Part shown: positions 5,509 to 5,619 of the stretch, piece after piece
How the letters are laid out: the number at the start of each line of letters is the position of its first letter
How positions within the stretch are numbered: the first letter of the stretch is position 1
Source: Methanobacteriota archaeon
GTDB taxonomy: Archaea > Thermoplasmatota > Poseidoniia > Poseidoniales > Poseidoniaceae
Assembly: GCA_002727695.1 (NCBI GenBank)
Contig: PBXT01000019.1
Span: 35,010-40,628 of the forward strand
DNA length: 5,619 nt
Direction of reading: 5' to 3'
Position numbers and translations under genes: made by a program
Notes under the pieces: model-generated
Database searches by the model: none
What the model saw: only the letters and a program-made list of their open reading frames with translations
Told to the model about the DNA's origin: nothing

Positions 5509-5511
5509 GGT
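5507..5511 (+). promoter_or_regulatory. Shine-Dalgarno site of arlG, overlapping the arlF stop
   Basis: GAGGT overlaps the TGA of arlF and lies 6 nt before ATG 5518. It repeats the stop-overlapping arrangement seen before arlB2 and should couple translation of the two stator genes. Confidence 0.65.
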
Positions 5512-5517
5512 TTTACT

Positions 5518-5619
5518 ATGGCTGACGGTGGTGCTAGTTCGATGATTTTGCTCGTAACATCTCTATTGATTAGCGGTGCAGCATCGGTTGTACTCCTAGA
5601 TTCATGGGGCGACCTTGCA
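5518..5619 (+). CDS. arlG: ArlG-like archaellum stator protein (3' partial)
   Basis: Only the first 34 codons are present, since the window ends inside the gene. They read 'MADGGASSMILLVTSLLISG' and onward, a short polar start followed by one hydrophobic helix (about 8-27). This is the expected N-terminus of ArlG, which is anchored by one helix and forms the stator filament with ArlF. The start is 9 nt after the arlF stop, the usual neighbour. With so little sequence the name rests mainly on gene order; any single-pass protein with a short N-terminus would look similar. Confidence 0.7.
   Translation, partial: MADGGASSMILLVTSLLISGAASVVLLDSWGDLA

Noticed and set aside
1..5619. CRISPR arrays, tRNA or rRNA genes, insertion sequences and attachment sites
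   Set aside because: None seen: there are no regularly spaced repeats, no tRNA cloverleaf, no transposase and no terminal inverted repeats. The window is almost fully filled by co-oriented genes.

Overview
The window is read on the + strand only and appears to hold part of an archaellum (archaeal flagellum) gene cluster. The organism is an archaeon. Two tandem preproteins carry the archaellin class III signal peptide and conserved hydrophobic N-terminal helix. Downstream come an ArlC/D/E-type protein, an ArlF-like protein and the first codons of an ArlG-like protein, the usual euryarchaeal order. Most starts are preceded by GGAGGTG-type Shine-Dalgarno sites. Moderate base composition, alanine- and acid-rich proteins and CARDB-type surface proteins suggest a marine Thermoplasmatota lineage such as Marine Group II (Poseidoniales). 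That placement is inference, since no marker gene is present.

Layout: (1) 1-1773, the 3' part of a gene for a large membrane protein with an extracellular beta-sandwich region, five membrane segments and a strongly acidic cytoplasmic tail. (2) 1766-2737, an 8-nt-overlapping gene for a coiled-coil protein with a beta-rich C-terminal half and no signal peptide. (3) 2738-2815, a leader with a hairpin, an A-rich tract and a strong Shine-Dalgarno site. (4) 2816-3391 and 3403-3975, tandem archaellins arlB1 and arlB2, almost identical over the first 52 mature-region residues and diverged afterwards. (5) 3976-4043, an intergenic region with a strong stem-loop. (6) 4044-4865, an arlC/D/E-like gene. 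(7) 4867-5508, an arlF-like gene with an apparent 80-residue insertion of two GxxY-type repeats. (8) 5518-5619, the start of arlG, cut by the window end. No stretch longer than 80 bases lacks a gene.

Working together: ArlB1 and ArlB2 would form the filament after signal peptide cleavage. ArlF and ArlG would form the stator that holds the motor in the cell envelope. The ArlC/D/E-like protein would sit on the cytoplasmic side and link the motor to chemotaxis signals. ArlH, ArlI and ArlJ would be expected just beyond the window. The two upstream genes are not recognised archaellum components. Their overlap, shared strand and position make them candidate accessory proteins of this lineage, but the window alone does not prove a link.

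The most unusual points are the enlarged ArlF, the unrecognised membrane and coiled-coil gene pair before the archaellins, the atypical archaellin cleavage sites, and the absence of N-glycosylation sequons in both archaellins while neighbouring exported proteins have five each.
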